From Alistipes senegalensis JC50 (lineage in GTDB: Bacteria > Bacteroidota > Bacteroidia > Bacteroidales > Rikenellaceae), in the NCBI RefSeq assembly GCF_025145645.1, contig NZ_CP102252.1, forward strand, positions 3,286,001-3,350,000: a stretch of 64,000 nt of DNA, given 5' to 3'. Position 1 is the stretch's first letter; the number at the start of each line of letters is the position of its first letter. Below, piece by piece: positions 26,681 through 35,559 of this stretch. The position numbers and the translations under genes are program-made. The notes below the pieces were generated by a model, which was not told where the DNA came from, made no database searches, and was given only the letters and a program-made list of their open reading frames with translations.

Positions 26681-27076
26681 ATGGAAAATTTGCTGAAATG
26701 GATGCATCGTTACGTGTCGCCGGTTTTTCTGGCGCTGCTGGTCGCGTCGTTCATCCTGTGGTATATCGCCAAACTGAGTTACACTTACACCGCCGAGCAG
26801 ACCGTGAAGGTGAGTGTCGATGGGCAGCCCTTCGAGGTCACGTGCGTGGTCGAGGGCGTCGGGACGAACCTTTTCGGCTACCGGGTCTACATGAACAAGA
26901 CGCTGCGCATCCCGCTTTCGGACCTCAAGACGAAGCGTTCGCACGAGGAGGGTCACGAGGGCAAGCTCATCATCGACCCGCAGTCGTTGCAGAACGCCCT
27001 TGCGCCGCGTTTCAGCGACATCAAGATCATCTCCGTCGGGGATATTCCCGAAATCGACGTTCCCGCGCGTCCATGA
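26681..27076 (+). CDS. YbbR/CdaR-like single-domain membrane protein
   Basis: The 131-residue protein has one N-terminal membrane helix (PVFLALLVASFILWYIAKL). One YbbR-like beta domain follows on the outside (YTAEQTVKVSVDGQPFEVTCVVEGVG through SDIKIISVGDIPEI). Bacteroidota often have a YbbR-like gene in front of coaE, as here (the stop and the coaE start overlap as ATGA). In Firmicutes, YbbR/CdaR proteins control the cyclase CdaA; whether this short form does so is unknown, and cdaA lies 13 kb away. Confidence 0.65.
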   Translation: MENLLKWMHRYVSPVFLALLVASFILWYIAKLSYTYTAEQTVKVSVDGQPFEVTCVVEGVGTNLFGYRVYMNKTLRIPLSDLKTKRSHEEGHEGKLIIDPQSLQNALAPRFSDIKIISVGDIPEIDVPARP

Positions 27077-27666
27077 TGAAGGTCGGGATCACGGGGGGCA
27101 TCGGCAGCGGCAAGAGTACGGTTTGCCGCCTTTTCGCGCAGCGGGGCGTCGCGGTCTACGACTCCGACGCCGCGGCCAAGCGGCTGATGACCGAAGAGCC
27201 CGCACTTCGGGCGGGCATCGCGGCCCGCTTCGGCGCCGAAGCCTATGCCGGCGGCGCGCTCAACCGCCCGTACCTCGCCGCGAAGGTCTTCTCCGACCCG
27301 GCGGCTCTGGCCGACCTGAACGCATTGGTCCATCCGGCCGTCATGGCCGATTTCGCCGCGTGGGCCGAACGGCAGGAGGGGAGTTATGTGATCCTCGAAA
27401 GCGCCATTCTCTTCGAAGCGGGACTGGAGGGTTCGGTCGATCGGACCGTCGCCGTCCTCGCCCCGTTGGAGCTGCGCGTCGAACGCACCTGCCGCCGCGA
27501 CGGCTGCGACCCCGAAGCGGTCCGCCGCCGCATCGCCGCTCAGGCCGGCGACGATTTGCTGCGTGAGCGGGCCGATTACACCCTTGTCAATATTCTCGAA
27601 ACCGATCTCGAACCCGCCGTTGCGGAGTTGGACCGCATATTTACCCATGAAGCCGTTGAACATTGA
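27073..27666 (+). CDS. coaE: Dephospho-CoA kinase
   Basis: The 197-residue protein uses the ATG at 27073, which overlaps the preceding stop. The Walker A loop is VGITGGIGSGKSTV. The conserved VYDSDAAAKRLM, HPAVMADF, ILESAILFEAG and ERTCRRDGCDPEAVRRRIAAQ motifs follow, then the YTLVN substrate-binding segment. It performs the last step of coenzyme A synthesis, phosphorylating the ribose 3'-OH. The last 20 bases overlap folP. Confidence 0.96.
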   Translation: MMKVGITGGIGSGKSTVCRLFAQRGVAVYDSDAAAKRLMTEEPALRAGIAARFGAEAYAGGALNRPYLAAKVFSDPAALADLNALVHPAVMADFAAWAERQEGSYVILESAILFEAGLEGSVDRTVAVLAPLELRVERTCRRDGCDPEAVRRRIAAQAGDDLLRERADYTLVNILETDLEPAVAELDRIFTHEAVEH

Positions 27667-28467
27667 TTTTTCCGCACCGCAGGTGATGGCGATTCTGAAC
27701 GTCACGCCCGATTCGTTTTATGCCGGCAGCCGCATGCCCGACGCCGGGGCCGTCGAACGCCGCGTCCGGGAGGCCGTGGCCGAGGGAGCGCAGCTGATCG
27801 ACGTGGGGGGCTACTCCTCGCGTCCCGGCGCCGACGAGGTTCCTGCCGACGAGGAGTGGCGGCGCGTGGAGTTGGGCGTCGGAACCGTGCGGCGGCTGGC
27901 TCCGGACATGCCGGTTTCGGTCGATACGTTCCGCAGCGAGGTGGCCGCAAAAGCCGTCGAGGCGTTCGGACCTCTGATCATCAACGATATCTCCGCCGGG
28001 GAGCTCGACCCCGCGATGCTCTCCGTCGCCGCGAAATACGACGTTCCCTATATCGCCATGCACATGAAAGGCGATCCCCGCACGATGCAGTCGCAGACCG
28101 ACTACCGGCGCGACATCACCACCGAGGTCGTGGACTATTTCCGCGCCCGCATTGAGACGATGCTTGCGGCGGGTATCCGGCCTGAAAATATCATCCTCGA
28201 CCCCGGCTTCGGCTTCGCCAAGACCACGGAACAGAACTACGAACTGCTGGCGGGCCTCGGTGAACTCTGTGCGCTGGGTTATCCCGTGCTGGCGGGGCTT
28301 TCGCGCAAGTCGATGATCTATAAGGTCCTCGGCGTGACGCCCGCCGAATCCCTCGCCGGGACCGTCGCGCTGGGGTGGGAGTGCCTGCGGCAGGGGGCGA
28401 AGATCCTGCGCGTCCACGACGTGCGGGAGGCCGCCGATACGGTCAGACTGTTCAACATGTTCCGCCG

Positions 28468-28471
<4 letters not shown>
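27647..28471 (+). CDS. folP: Dihydropteroate synthase
   Basis: The protein has 274 residues from the ATG at 27647; upstream in-frame codons lie inside coaE and add no family sequence. Diagnostic motifs are VMAILNVTPDSFYAG, IDVGGYSSRPGADEV, VSVDTFRSEVA, IINDISAGE, MHMKGDPRTMQ, ILDPGFGFAKT and GLSRKSMIYKVL. It joins p-aminobenzoate to dihydropterin pyrophosphate in folate synthesis and is the sulfonamide target. It overlaps lolD by ATGA. Confidence 0.97.
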
Positions 28472-29101
<630 letters not shown>

Positions 29102-29118
<17 letters not shown>

Positions 29119-29881
29119 CGACGACCTGCGGGAGCTGCTGGAGGCCCTGCACGACAAATACAACCGTCCCGAATTCATTCCCGACGACCCGATTTCGGTG
29201 CCGTATCGCTACACCGGGCGCGCCGACCGCGAGATCGCGGGCTTCCTCTCCGCCACGATCGCCTGGGGCAACCGCAAGGCGATCGTCAGCAGCGGCCACC
29301 GCATGATGCGCTTTATGGACGACGCCCCGGCGGATTTCGTCCGCAACGCCTCGGAGCGCGAACTGGCGTTGCTCTCCTCCTATGCCCACCGCACGTTCAA
29401 CGGCCGGGACCTGTGCGATTTCGTGCTGGCCCTGCGGCGCATGGAGGAGCGCCACGGAGGTATCGGGAACTTCTTCGAGACACGCTACGAGGCGACGCAT
29501 GACATGCCCGCCGTGCTGGCCGACTTCCGGCGCGAGTTCTTCGCCGCGGAGCACGCCCCGCGGTGCGAGAAGCACCTCTCGTCCATCGAGAAGGGCGCGG
29601 CCTGCAAACGCCTCTGCATGTACCTGCGGTGGATGGTGCGCCGCGACGACCGGGGCGTCGATTTCGGGATGTGGCGGCGTATCCCGATGTCGGCCCTCTA
29701 CCTGCCGCTGGATCTCCATGTCGGGAAGACAGGGCGTGCGCTGGGGCTGCTGACCCGCCGTCAGGACGACTGGCGCGCCGTGGAGGAGATCACCGCCGCG
29801 CTCCGCCGGTTCGATGCGGAGGACCCCGTGCGGTACGATTTTTCGCTGTTCGGCGCCGGGATAGACGGTTACCTGCGGTAA
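29102..29881 (+). CDS. TIGR02757-family conserved protein
   Basis: The 259-residue protein overlaps the end of lolD by 17 bases. Family blocks are DKYNRPEFIPDDPISVPYRY, REIAGFLSATIAWGNRKAI, SAYRTFNG-like SSYAHRTFNGRDL, EKGAACKRLCMYLRWMVRRDDRGVDFGMW and YLPLDLHVGKTGRALGLLTRRQDDW. The last resembles the HhH/base-excision glycosylase folds, and the family is often placed near DNA-repair enzymes, but I know no established function. It is conserved across Bacteroidota. Confidence 0.85.
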
Positions 29882-29885
29882 CCGC

Positions 29886-29918
29886 AATTAAGAATTAAGA
29901 ATTAAAAATTAAGAGTTA
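29886..29918. repeat. AATTAAG-type short-period repeat at a gene boundary
   Basis: Five imperfect 7-8-base steps (AATTAAG, AATTAAG, AATTAAA and relatives) lie between the TIGR02757 stop and trmN6. Similar tracts of other composition lie at 37545-37655 and 57024-57056. This tract occupies the place where the trmN6 start codon should be. Confidence 0.7.
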
Positions 29919-29962
29919 TTTTCAGCTTCAAACAATTCACGATTCGCCAGGACCGCTGTCCG

Positions 29963-30619
29963 ATGAAGGTCGGCACCGACGGCGTTCTGTTGGGGGCCTG
30001 GGCCGGTGTGCGGCCCTCCGACCGGCGGATGCTCGACATCGGCACCGGCACGGGGCTGATTGCCCTGATGCTGGCCCAGCGTTCCCCGGAGGCATTTGTT
30101 ACGGGTGTAGACATCGACGACGTTTCGCAGGCCCGCGAGAATGCCGACTCCTCGCCGTGGGGCGGCAGGGTGGCTTTCGAACGCTGCCCCGTGCAGGAGT
30201 TCGCGGCGCCGGAACCGTTCGATCTGATCGTCTCGAACCCGCCCTTTTTCGTCGATTCGCTCACGTGTCCCGACGAAGGCCGCACGGCGGTGCGCCATGC
30301 CGTGCACCTGCCTTACGACGAGTTGCGCGATGCCGTGCTCCGGCTGCTGGCTCCTGCGGGCCGCTTCGCCGTGATCCTCCCCACGGCCGAGGCCGCGCGG
30401 TTCCTTGCGGTCTGTGCCGGACGGCTGGCCCTCGTGCGCCGCACCGATGTCCGCACCACGCCCCGCCGTCCGGCCAAGCGGGCGCTGATGGAGTTCGTCC
30501 GCGCGGAGGGCGCCGCGCCCGTGCCCGAAACCTCGGAACTGGTCGTCGGCTCGGGCGAACACGAGTGCTACACCCCCGAATACCGTGCCCTGACCCGCGA
30601 TTTTTACCTGAAATTTTGA
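29963..30619 (+). CDS. tRNA1(Val) (adenine-N6)-methyltransferase, TrmN6/YfiC-like
   Basis: From the first ATG the protein has 218 residues. The methyltransferase motifs are MLDIGTGTGLIALMLAQR (motif I), VDIDDVSQARENA and VSNPPFF (NPPF catalytic motif). MKVGTDGVLLGAWA at the start is a family block. The block normally just before it, FKQFTIRQDRCP, is also encoded in frame upstream (29927-29962), but no ATG, GTG or TTG precedes it; the frame is open only back to 29906. Translation may start at ATT 29918 or the N-terminus may be lost. The enzyme methylates A37 of tRNA-Val. Confidence 0.8.
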   Translation: MKVGTDGVLLGAWAGVRPSDRRMLDIGTGTGLIALMLAQRSPEAFVTGVDIDDVSQARENADSSPWGGRVAFERCPVQEFAAPEPFDLIVSNPPFFVDSLTCPDEGRTAVRHAVHLPYDELRDAVLRLLAPAGRFAVILPTAEAARFLAVCAGRLALVRRTDVRTTPRRPAKRALMEFVRAEGAAPVPETSELVVGSGEHECYTPEYRALTRDFYLKF

Positions 30620-30637
30620 CGGCTCACGAAAAAAAGT

Positions 30638-30645
30638 TACATTTG
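30638..30645 (+). promoter_or_regulatory. -7 box for the DUF4831 gene
   Basis: TACATTTG matches TAnnTTTG and lies 28 bp before the ATG at 30673. Confidence 0.65.
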
Positions 30646-30672
30646 TCGTATTGCAATAAAAAGACCCGGACT

Positions 30673-31566
30673 ATGAAACTCAGACTTTTGGCATTGTCCC
30701 TGCTGCTCGCGGGCGGCGTTTCGGCACAAAACCCATACATCGCCTTGCAGGGCGCGAATGAAACCGCTTCGGGCGTCGTCGTCTCCCAGCCGCGCACGAT
30801 CCTCGCCGTGGACGTTACGGTCGAGCGCGATCAGACCCTCACGGGACCCTATGCGCGTTATGCGCAGAAATACCTCGGGGTGCGCGCTCCGCTGGCCGAC
30901 AAAACGACGTGGAACATCACCGGGGCGCAGATCGCCCTGTTGGACTTCGGCACCTGCCTCGATGCCGGGGCTCCTGCGCCCGCTTCGACGCGCATTTTCA
31001 ACCACGCCGCTTCCGACGAGGAGTTCGCGCGTCTGCAACCCGACAAGACCGACATGACGACGCCTGCGCTGGAGGATGCCGCGCGCGCCGCCGCCGACCG
31101 GATCTTCTCGCTGCGCCGCCACCGGATCGAACTCATCACGGGCGAAGCCGGGGAGAACGTCTTCGGCGAAGGGCTCAAAGCCGCCCTGGCCGAGATCGAC
31201 CGCATGGAGCAGAGCTATCTGGAGCTGTTCCTCGGCAAGCGCATCGTCTCGACCGAGACCCGCCGCTATGTGGTCTACCCGCAGGCGGACAAGAAGCAGT
31301 ATATCGTCTGCCGTTTCAGCCCGGCCGCCGGACTGCTGCCCGACAGCGACCTTTCGGGCGACATCGTGCTGTTGCAGATCGAGCCTTCGGGCAACACGAA
31401 ATGCGACCTCGAAGCCGGTCCGAAGGAGACTTCGGTCGTGGCGTGCCGCGTCGCCGATCCTTCGACCTGCACCGTCCTCTCGGGCGGCCGCGAATATGCC
31501 CGGGCCGTGCTTCCGGTCTTCGAGTTCGGCCGCACGGTCAATGTCGCTTTGCCGCGCCGCAAATAA
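30673..31566 (+). CDS. DUF4831-family exported protein
   Basis: The 297-residue protein from the ATG at 30673 has a cleavable signal peptide (LLLAGGVSA-QNP). Visible blocks are PRTILAVDVTVERDQTLTGPYARYAQKYLGV, AARAAADRIFSLRRHRIELITGEAGENVFGEGLKAAL, MEQSYLELFLGKRI and a C-terminal beta-rich part. These match the Bacteroidota DUF4831 family of unknown function. The alternating Glu/Arg-rich helices and terminal beta segment suggest a periplasmic protein. The next gene starts 13 bp later. Confidence 0.8.
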   Translation: MKLRLLALSLLLAGGVSAQNPYIALQGANETASGVVVSQPRTILAVDVTVERDQTLTGPYARYAQKYLGVRAPLADKTTWNITGAQIALLDFGTCLDAGAPAPASTRIFNHAASDEEFARLQPDKTDMTTPALEDAARAAADRIFSLRRHRIELITGEAGENVFGEGLKAALAEIDRMEQSYLELFLGKRIVSTETRRYVVYPQADKKQYIVCRFSPAAGLLPDSDLSGDIVLLQIEPSGNTKCDLEAGPKETSVVACRVADPSTCTVLSGGREYARAVLPVFEFGRTVNVALPRRK

Positions 31567-31579
31567 TCCTGCACCGGAT

Positions 31580-32236
31580 ATGGATTTCACCTCCCGGATG
31601 GCCGCGCTGCTCGGGGCGTTCCGCCGCGAACGCAACGGCGCCGTGGCCGATTCGATGCGTCTCTACGGCAAGCCTTACGGCCTGAACTACGGCGTGAGCC
31701 TCCCGACGCTCCGCACGCTGGCGCGCGCCGAAGGCACCGACCACGAATTTGCCCGCTATCTCTATCAACAGGATGTCCGCTGCCTGCGGCTCGCGGCGTT
31801 CCATATCGCCGACCCGGCACGCTTCCTACCCGCCGAATTCGCTTTCTGGGGCGGCGGACTGCTCAACTCCGAACTGGCCGAAGAGGCCGCTTTCGCTCTG
31901 CTGAGCCGCTCGGAAACCCTTCCCGCGCTCTTCGAAGCGTGGATCGCCCCGGGCGCTCCCTGCCTCGAACAATATGCCGCTCTGATGGCTGCCGCCCGTG
32001 CGCCGCATCCGTCTCCGGCGTGGATCGCCCCGACTGTCGAAGCCGTGCGCCGCGCCGCTTCGGACGACGCCCCGGCCGCACGGCTGTTGGCGCAGGGCGC
32101 CGTGGCGTTGCTGGCCGCCGCAGGCTCCCTGAACGACGAAAACCGGCTGGCGGTGCTCCGCGCGGCCGGTTCGTTGGATTCGTCCCCTGCCGCGGAGTAT
32201 CTCCGCGACGAGCTGGGATGGCGTCTGGATGCCTAA
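31580..32236 (+). CDS. DNA alkylation repair (AlkD/HEAT-repeat) family protein
   Basis: The 218-residue protein from the ATG at 31580 is almost entirely helical. It has the family start (MAALLGAFRRERNGAVADSM, YGLNYGVSLPTLRTLAR), a helix-turn-helix-like segment (HEFARYLYQQDVRCLRLAAFHIA) and repeated Ala-rich helical pairs. AlkD-like proteins excise positively charged alkylated bases. The characteristic Asp/Trp active-site pair cannot be placed with confidence, so it may be a distant HEAT-repeat relative. Its last four bases overlap the convergent thioredoxin gene. Confidence 0.65.
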   Translation: MDFTSRMAALLGAFRRERNGAVADSMRLYGKPYGLNYGVSLPTLRTLARAEGTDHEFARYLYQQDVRCLRLAAFHIADPARFLPAEFAFWGGGLLNSELAEEAAFALLSRSETLPALFEAWIAPGAPCLEQYAALMAAARAPHPSPAWIAPTVEAVRRAASDDAPAARLLAQGAVALLAAAGSLNDENRLAVLRAAGSLDSSPAAEYLRDELGWRLDA

Positions 32237-32556
32237 AGCAGCACGTGTTCGTGTTTTTCGAGTTCGTTGAGCACGTTCACCAGGTGCTCGTAATCCACCC
32301 GTCCGCTCTCGCGCCACAGCACCTCCCCGCGGCGGAAAAACATCAGCGTCGGTACCGACACGATGTTGTAGCGCCGCACGATTTCGAGCAGGTCGGGGTC
32401 TTCGATGTCCATGCGGTAAACGTCCGCGCGGCCGTTCATCTGTTTTTGAAACCGGTCGATCACGGGGGTCATCGCCCTGCACGTTCCGCACCAGACAGCG
32501 AAAAAATCTACGAACGTCAGCGCGTTCCGCCAGATGATCTTGTCGAAGTCTTTCAT
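32233..32556 (-). CDS. Thioredoxin
   Basis: The 107-residue protein has the active site FFAVWCGTCRAMTPVID; CGTC replaces the more usual CGPC. The cis-Pro lies in YNIVSVPTLMFFRRGE. Overall it has the standard single-domain thioredoxin layout and no signal peptide, so it is cytoplasmic. It reduces protein disulfides. It is the last gene of the minus-strand run that begins at 39661. Confidence 0.93.
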   Translation of the reverse strand: MKDFDKIIWRNALTFVDFFAVWCGTCRAMTPVIDRFQKQMNGRADVYRMDIEDPDLLEIVRRYNIVSVPTLMFFRRGEVLWRESGRVDYEHLVNVLNELEKHEHVLL

Positions 32557-32575
32557 TGTCGCTGTTTTATTCGGT

Positions 32576-33541
32576 TCAACTTATCTCCGCCCACGTCATC
32601 CCCGCATGGGTCTTGTCTGCGAGCTCTTTTTCGGCGTAGCTGATCGTGCGGCGCAGTCCCTCGACCAGCGGCGTGCGGGGTTCCCATCCCAGTTCGCGGC
32701 GCGCCGACGAGATGTCGGGCGCGAGACGCCGCACGTCGTCGGCGCGGGCGTCGGTGTGTACGATCTGCGAGCGGCTGCCCGTCAGGGCGACGATCTTCTC
32801 GGCCAGCGCACGGATCGAAACCTCGTGGCTGCTGCCGAAATTGATCGTCCGCGCGGTCTCGGTCGGCGGGGCGTCCATCAGCCGCACCAGCCCGTCCACG
32901 ACATCCTCGACCCAGCAGAAGGTCCGCAACTGTTCGCCGCTGCCGTTGATCGGAATGTCGCGGTTCTGCAACGCCGCCACGATCATTTTCATCACCACGC
33001 GCTGATCCATCAGGTCGGCGCCTGTGCCGTAGGTGTTGAATATGCGGGCAATGCGGGCGTCCACTCCGAATTCGCTCTGATAGGCGCGGTGCATCGCCTC
33101 GGCGGCGCGTTTGCCTTCGGCGAGAATGCGGCGCGTGGTGCAGAAGCCGGACTCTTCGGCGGTGTCCCGGCAGTTTGCGGCATAGATGTTCCCCGCCGAG
33201 GCGAACAGGATGCGGGCGTGTTCCGCACGGGCGGTGTCGAGGGCGTTTATCGAGCCCAGCGTGTTGACTTTGAGCGTCTCGACGGGCAGCGCCTTGTTGT
33301 AGCGCACGCGGGAGGGCGAGGCGAGATTGTAGATCTCGTCGCAGCGAATCCCGAATTGGTGGACGATGTTGTGGCGGACATAGCGGAATTCCGGATGCGG
33401 GGGCATGTCGCGCAGCAGCGGCGAATTGGCGATGTCGCGCGTGTCCACGCAGAAAACTTCGTGCCCTTCGTCCAGCAGACGCAGACACAGGTGGGTGCCG
33501 ATGAATCCCACGCCGCCCAGTACGACTATTCTCTTTTGCAT
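32576..33541 (-). CDS. NAD-dependent epimerase/dehydratase-like protein with degenerate active site
   Basis: The 321-residue protein is closest in pattern to UDP-glucuronate decarboxylase (UXS). It has the Rossmann start IVVLGGVGFIGTHLCLRLL, NLASPSRVRYNKALPVETLKVNTLGSINAL, ARIFNTYGTGADLMDQRVVMKMI and NGSGEQLRTFCWVEDVVDGLVRLM. The catalytic residues have changed. The Ser/Thr of the LASTSEVYG-type motif is Ala (FASAGNIYA), and the catalytic Tyr of YDEGKR is Leu (LAEGKR); only the Lys remains. NAD binding looks intact, so a binding or altered role is likely. It sits between radA and thioredoxin. Confidence 0.75.
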   Translation of the reverse strand: MQKRIVVLGGVGFIGTHLCLRLLDEGHEVFCVDTRDIANSPLLRDMPPHPEFRYVRHNIVHQFGIRCDEIYNLASPSRVRYNKALPVETLKVNTLGSINALDTARAEHARILFASAGNIYAANCRDTAEESGFCTTRRILAEGKRAAEAMHRAYQSEFGVDARIARIFNTYGTGADLMDQRVVMKMIVAALQNRDIPINGSGEQLRTFCWVEDVVDGLVRLMDAPPTETARTINFGSSHEVSIRALAEKIVALTGSRSQIVHTDARADDVRRLAPDISSARRELGWEPRTPLVEGLRRTISYAEKELADKTHAGMTWAEIS

Positions 33542-33605
33542 CTCGTTCCGGTTTTTTACCGGAGCGGAAGCAAAATCCGTTCCATACCGATGCGATTCCT
33601 GCTTT

Positions 33606-34979
33606 TTAACGGGCTTCCAGGAAGAGCGCCCGGGGAAGCTGGTCGATGCTGTTTATCGGCACGACCTCGATCCCTTTGGGGCGCTTGCCGCCTTTGGCCA
33701 GATAGCCCGAGACGATGATGCGCTTGAACCCCAGCCGCGCCGCTTCGCTGATGCGCTGTTCGGTGCGGGGTGCGGGGCGCACTTCGCCCGAGAGGCCGAT
33801 CTCGCCTGCGCAGCAGACCCCTTCGGCCACGGGACGGTCGTAGTAGGAGGAGATCACCGCCGCCACGACCGCGAGGTCCAGCCCCGGATCGGCGACCTTG
33901 AATCCTCCGGCGAAGTTCAGGAAAACGTCCTTCTGGAACATCTTCATCCCCACGCGCTTCTCCAGCACGGCCAGCAGCATGTTCATGCGCCGGCCGTCGT
34001 AGCCCGTCGTCGAACGCTGGGGGGTGCCGTAGGCCGCGCCGCTCACCAGCGCCTGCACCTCGATCAGATAGGGCCTCACGCCGTCGGCCGAAGCCCCCAC
34101 GGCGATGCCCGAAAGCGGCTCCTCGTAGTGGGTCAGCAGGATTTCCGACGGATTATCGACTCCCCGCAGCCCGGCGTCGAGCATCTCGAAGACCCCGATC
34201 TCGAACGTGGCGCCGAAACGGTTCTTGATGCCCCGCAGAATGCGGTAGATATTGTTGCTGTCGCCTTCGAATTGCAGAACCACATCGACGATGTGTTCCA
34301 GTATCTTGGGGCCGGCTATCGCGCCGTCCTTGGTGATGTGTCCGATGATGAAGATCGACGTTCCGGTCGATTTGGCGTATTTCAGCAGCGTGGCAGCGCA
34401 TTCGCGGATCTGCGACACGCTTCCCGCCGACGAGTCCAGCAGGTCGGTGTAGATGGTCTGTATCGAGTCGATCACCACCAGGTCGGGACGCTGTTCGGTG
34501 ATCTGCGCCACGATGTTCTCCAGCAGCGTTTCGGGATAGATCAGGCATTCGTCGTTGCCGATTCCTATGCGTGCCGCGCGCATCTTGATCTGCTCGGCCG
34601 ACTCCTCGCCCGAGACATAGAGGGTCTTCAGTCCGTTCGCCGCCAGCGCGATTTGCAGCGAGAGGGTCGATTTGCCGATGCCCGGCTCGCCGCCCACCAA
34701 GACCAGCGATCCGGGGACCATGCCGCCGCCCAGCACCCGGTTGACCTCGGCATTCCCGAGGTCGATGCGCACGTGTTCGCTTTCGCGGATATCCTTCACC
34801 CGCTGGGGCTTCGCCGCGGGCAGGGGGCCCGCCACGGTCGCCGCCACCGAACCGCTTTCACGGGCGATGATCTCCTCGGTGAAGGTGTTCCACTCGCCGC
34901 ACGAGGGGCACCGTCCCAGCCATTTGGGGGCTTCGAAACCGCAGTTCTTGCAGAAATATGCCTTTTTGACCTTTGCCAT
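33606..34979 (-). CDS. radA: DNA repair protein RadA/Sms
   Basis: The 457-residue protein starts with the four-Cys zinc finger (YFCKNCGFEAPKWLGRCPSC). The RecA-like ATPase has Walker A GGEPGIGKSTLSLQ, the RadA-specific KNRFG motif (GIKNRFGATFEIGVFEM) and Walker B-type LVVIDSIQTI. The C-terminal Lon-protease-like domain (FLNFAGGFKVADPGLDLAVVAAVISS) closes it. RadA drives branch migration in recombinational repair. It lies one base before the stop of the lipoprotein gene upstream. Confidence 0.97.
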   Translation of the reverse strand: MAKVKKAYFCKNCGFEAPKWLGRCPSCGEWNTFTEEIIARESGSVAATVAGPLPAAKPQRVKDIRESEHVRIDLGNAEVNRVLGGGMVPGSLVLVGGEPGIGKSTLSLQIALAANGLKTLYVSGEESAEQIKMRAARIGIGNDECLIYPETLLENIVAQITEQRPDLVVIDSIQTIYTDLLDSSAGSVSQIRECAATLLKYAKSTGTSIFIIGHITKDGAIAGPKILEHIVDVVLQFEGDSNNIYRILRGIKNRFGATFEIGVFEMLDAGLRGVDNPSEILLTHYEEPLSGIAVGASADGVRPYLIEVQALVSGAAYGTPQRSTTGYDGRRMNMLLAVLEKRVGMKMFQKDVFLNFAGGFKVADPGLDLAVVAAVISSYYDRPVAEGVCCAGEIGLSGEVRPAPRTEQRISEAARLGFKRIIVSGYLAKGGKRPKGIEVVPINSIDQLPRALFLEAR

Positions 34980-34980
34980 C

Positions 34981-35559
34981 TCAGTTCGCGTTTGTCGAGG
35001 TGTACGACCGGCGTTCGGCCTTCGTGATCCCGGCGTCGGGGTAGAGCGCCTGGTAGGTTTCGGTCAGGTCGGTCACGAGCACCGTTTTGGTCCGCCCGTC
35101 CGTGTCCTGATAGGTCGAGAGCGTGAACGAGTATTCCGCCTCGGGTTCCGGACAGTAGATCAGCACCTCGTTCGTGCCCGGGGTCTTGAAGAAAGCCGCC
35201 GTCACCGTGCCGGCCTCCGTGGCGGTCTCGATCTGCGCGCGGCCGCCGTTGTATTTCGAGAAATTGAGCGTATAGCGTCCGCCTGCCTGCACGTGCGCCG
35301 ACGCGACGATTCCGGCCTCGATCTCTTCGATCACCGGGTCCGTCGTTTCACCCTCGTCCGCCCGGCTTTCCGGCGTCGGCTCGGGTTCGGGTTCGGGTTC
35401 GGGTTCGGGCTCGGGTTCCGGCTCCGGACTCGGGACGGTCACTACGGCTTCGACACGTACAACGGGGTAGACGGCCGTGTAGAACACCTCCGATTCGCTG
35501 CATGCTCCCAGCAGCAGTGCCGCCAGCACGGCGGCGCCGTATTTCAATCCTTTCATCAT
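34981..35559 (-). CDS. Lipoprotein with (Glu-Pro)n linker
   Basis: The 192-residue protein starts at 35559, overlapping the LUD gene stop. It has a lipobox (LLLGACSESEVF), a short N-terminal strand, an eight-step Glu-Pro linker at about residues 45-62, and a beta-sandwich-like domain (GGRYTLNFSKYNGGRAQIETATE to STYQDTDGRTKTVLVTDL). I do not recognise the family. The linker DNA (35380-35435) is a GGGTTC-type hexamer repeat, so its length could vary without loss of frame. The linker would hold the domain away from the membrane. Confidence 0.7.
   Translation of the reverse strand: MMKGLKYGAAVLAALLLGACSESEVFYTAVYPVVRVEAVVTVPSPEPEPEPEPEPEPEPEPTPESRADEGETTDPVIEEIEAGIVASAHVQAGGRYTLNFSKYNGGRAQIETATEAGTVTAAFFKTPGTNEVLIYCPEPEAEYSFTLSTYQDTDGRTKTVLVTDLTETYQALYPDAGITKAERRSYTSTNAN

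Noticed and set aside
31076..32236. 386-codon version of the AlkD-like gene
   Set aside because: The first 168 codons lie inside the DUF4831 gene in another frame and carry no family sequence; the ATG at 31580 is the natural start.
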